Shown: positions 63,836 to 64,000 of the stretch, in pieces
How the letters are laid out: each line of letters begins with the position of its first letter
How positions within the stretch are numbered: the first letter of the stretch is position 1
Origin: Claveliimonas acetigenes
GTDB lineage: Bacteria; Bacillota; Clostridia; Lachnospirales; Lachnospiraceae
Assembly: GCF_025567385.1 (NCBI RefSeq)
Contig: NZ_JAOQJU010000001.1
Span: forward strand, 248,001 to 312,000
Length of the DNA stretch: 64,000 nucleotides
Direction: 5' to 3'
The notes under the pieces: model-generated
The model's input: only the letters and a program-made list of their open reading frames with translations
Told to the model about the DNA's origin: nothing
Databases searched by the model: none
Position numbers and translations under genes: made by a program

Positions 63836-64000
63836 GGTTTTTTGGAAAAACAGAATGTTTATTGCAGAAAAGCTTATTTTAGAGAAACAGTATCTAAAGG
63901 CAGAAGAACTTTTAAGTAGAGATAAAGAGAAATTTCTTTATAATGAAGTGATTCGAAATTATTTATTAGGGGGCTGCTATGATAAATTGGGAGAGCAGGA
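63819..64000 (+). CDS. Start of a helical, TPR-like protein, 3' partial
   Basis: An open frame from ATG 63819 (alternatives ATG 63828 and ATG 63855, the last with GGAAAA upstream) runs to the window edge without a stop, for at least 60 codons. It is rich in Leu, Glu and Lys and has a LEKQYLKAEELL segment and NYLLGGCYDKLGE, both in the pattern of TPR helices. Its 5' end overlaps the 3' end of the small membrane-protein gene in another frame. The identity is unsure. Confidence 0.45.
   Translation, partial: MFAMHKVFWKNRMFIAEKLILEKQYLKAEELLSRDKEKFLYNEVIRNYLLGGCYDKLGEQ

Overview
The window looks like chromosomal DNA of a Gram-positive, low-to-mid GC anaerobe of the Clostridia, most probably a Lachnospiraceae gut commensal. 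The basis is HPr kinase, class III fructose bisphosphatase, long-form hibernation factor, ferredoxin-dependent indolepyruvate oxidoreductase, strong AGGAGG ribosome sites, a sortase-type surface protein and a eukaryote-type HisA. The genus is not resolved. No tRNA, rRNA, CRISPR array or prophage was seen.

Layout. 1-6.2 kb: comEC (5' end outside the window), holA, lepA and hemW, tightly spaced or overlapping on +. 6.2-9.4 kb (-): pyrG and a DUF1846 protein. 9.5-15.4 kb (+): ftsH, uvrC, hprK and a ROK glucokinase. 15.4-22 kb: a class A penicillin-binding protein (-), a YigZ/IMPACT protein (+), hpf (-), then typA with a small membrane protein (-). 22.1-26.5 kb (+): an SSB-like protein, dapA, dapB and class III fbp. 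26.6-31.6 kb (+): an Asn/Asp-rich lipoprotein, iorA-iorB-paaK for aryl-2-oxoacid metabolism, and the stray hisA. 31.6-39.1 kb (+): secA, prfB with its programmed frameshift, then hom, an ApgM-like mutase and lysC. These three plus dapAB cover much of the aspartate-family pathway. 39.1-40.3 kb: an Xre-type regulator, a CYTH protein and a 201-bp highly folded repeat element. 40.3-48.5 kb (+): a DJ-1 protein, then the protein quality-control set tig-clpP-clpX-lon, then engB and an AI-2E/YtvI-type membrane protein.

From 48.5 kb the window becomes accessory: an orphan LytTR response regulator (-), a wall-anchored Cys-repeat surface protein, and a signalling/export cluster. The cluster has an ABC-2 permease, an ATPase with two FHA domains, a membrane Ser/Thr kinase with four extracellular SH3b domains, and a membrane-anchored serine hydrolase of the beta-lactamase fold. 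A TetR repressor with an obvious promoter/operator and a pair of half-size ABC exporters follow; the second exporter seems to have lost its normal start by a one-base deletion. A terminator is followed at once by the 5' remnant of a group IIC intron. The window ends with a lipoprotein under two TACA-N2-TGTA type operators, a degraded paralogue fragment, a small membrane protein and a partial ORF.

The best candidate for an under-described system is the kinase/FHA-ABC cluster at 51.5-57.3 kb. It is a split version of the two-FHA ABC transporter plus Ser/Thr kinase arrangement known from mycobacteria (Rv1747/PknF). The 201-bp foldback element at 40.05-40.25 kb is the most striking non-coding structure.
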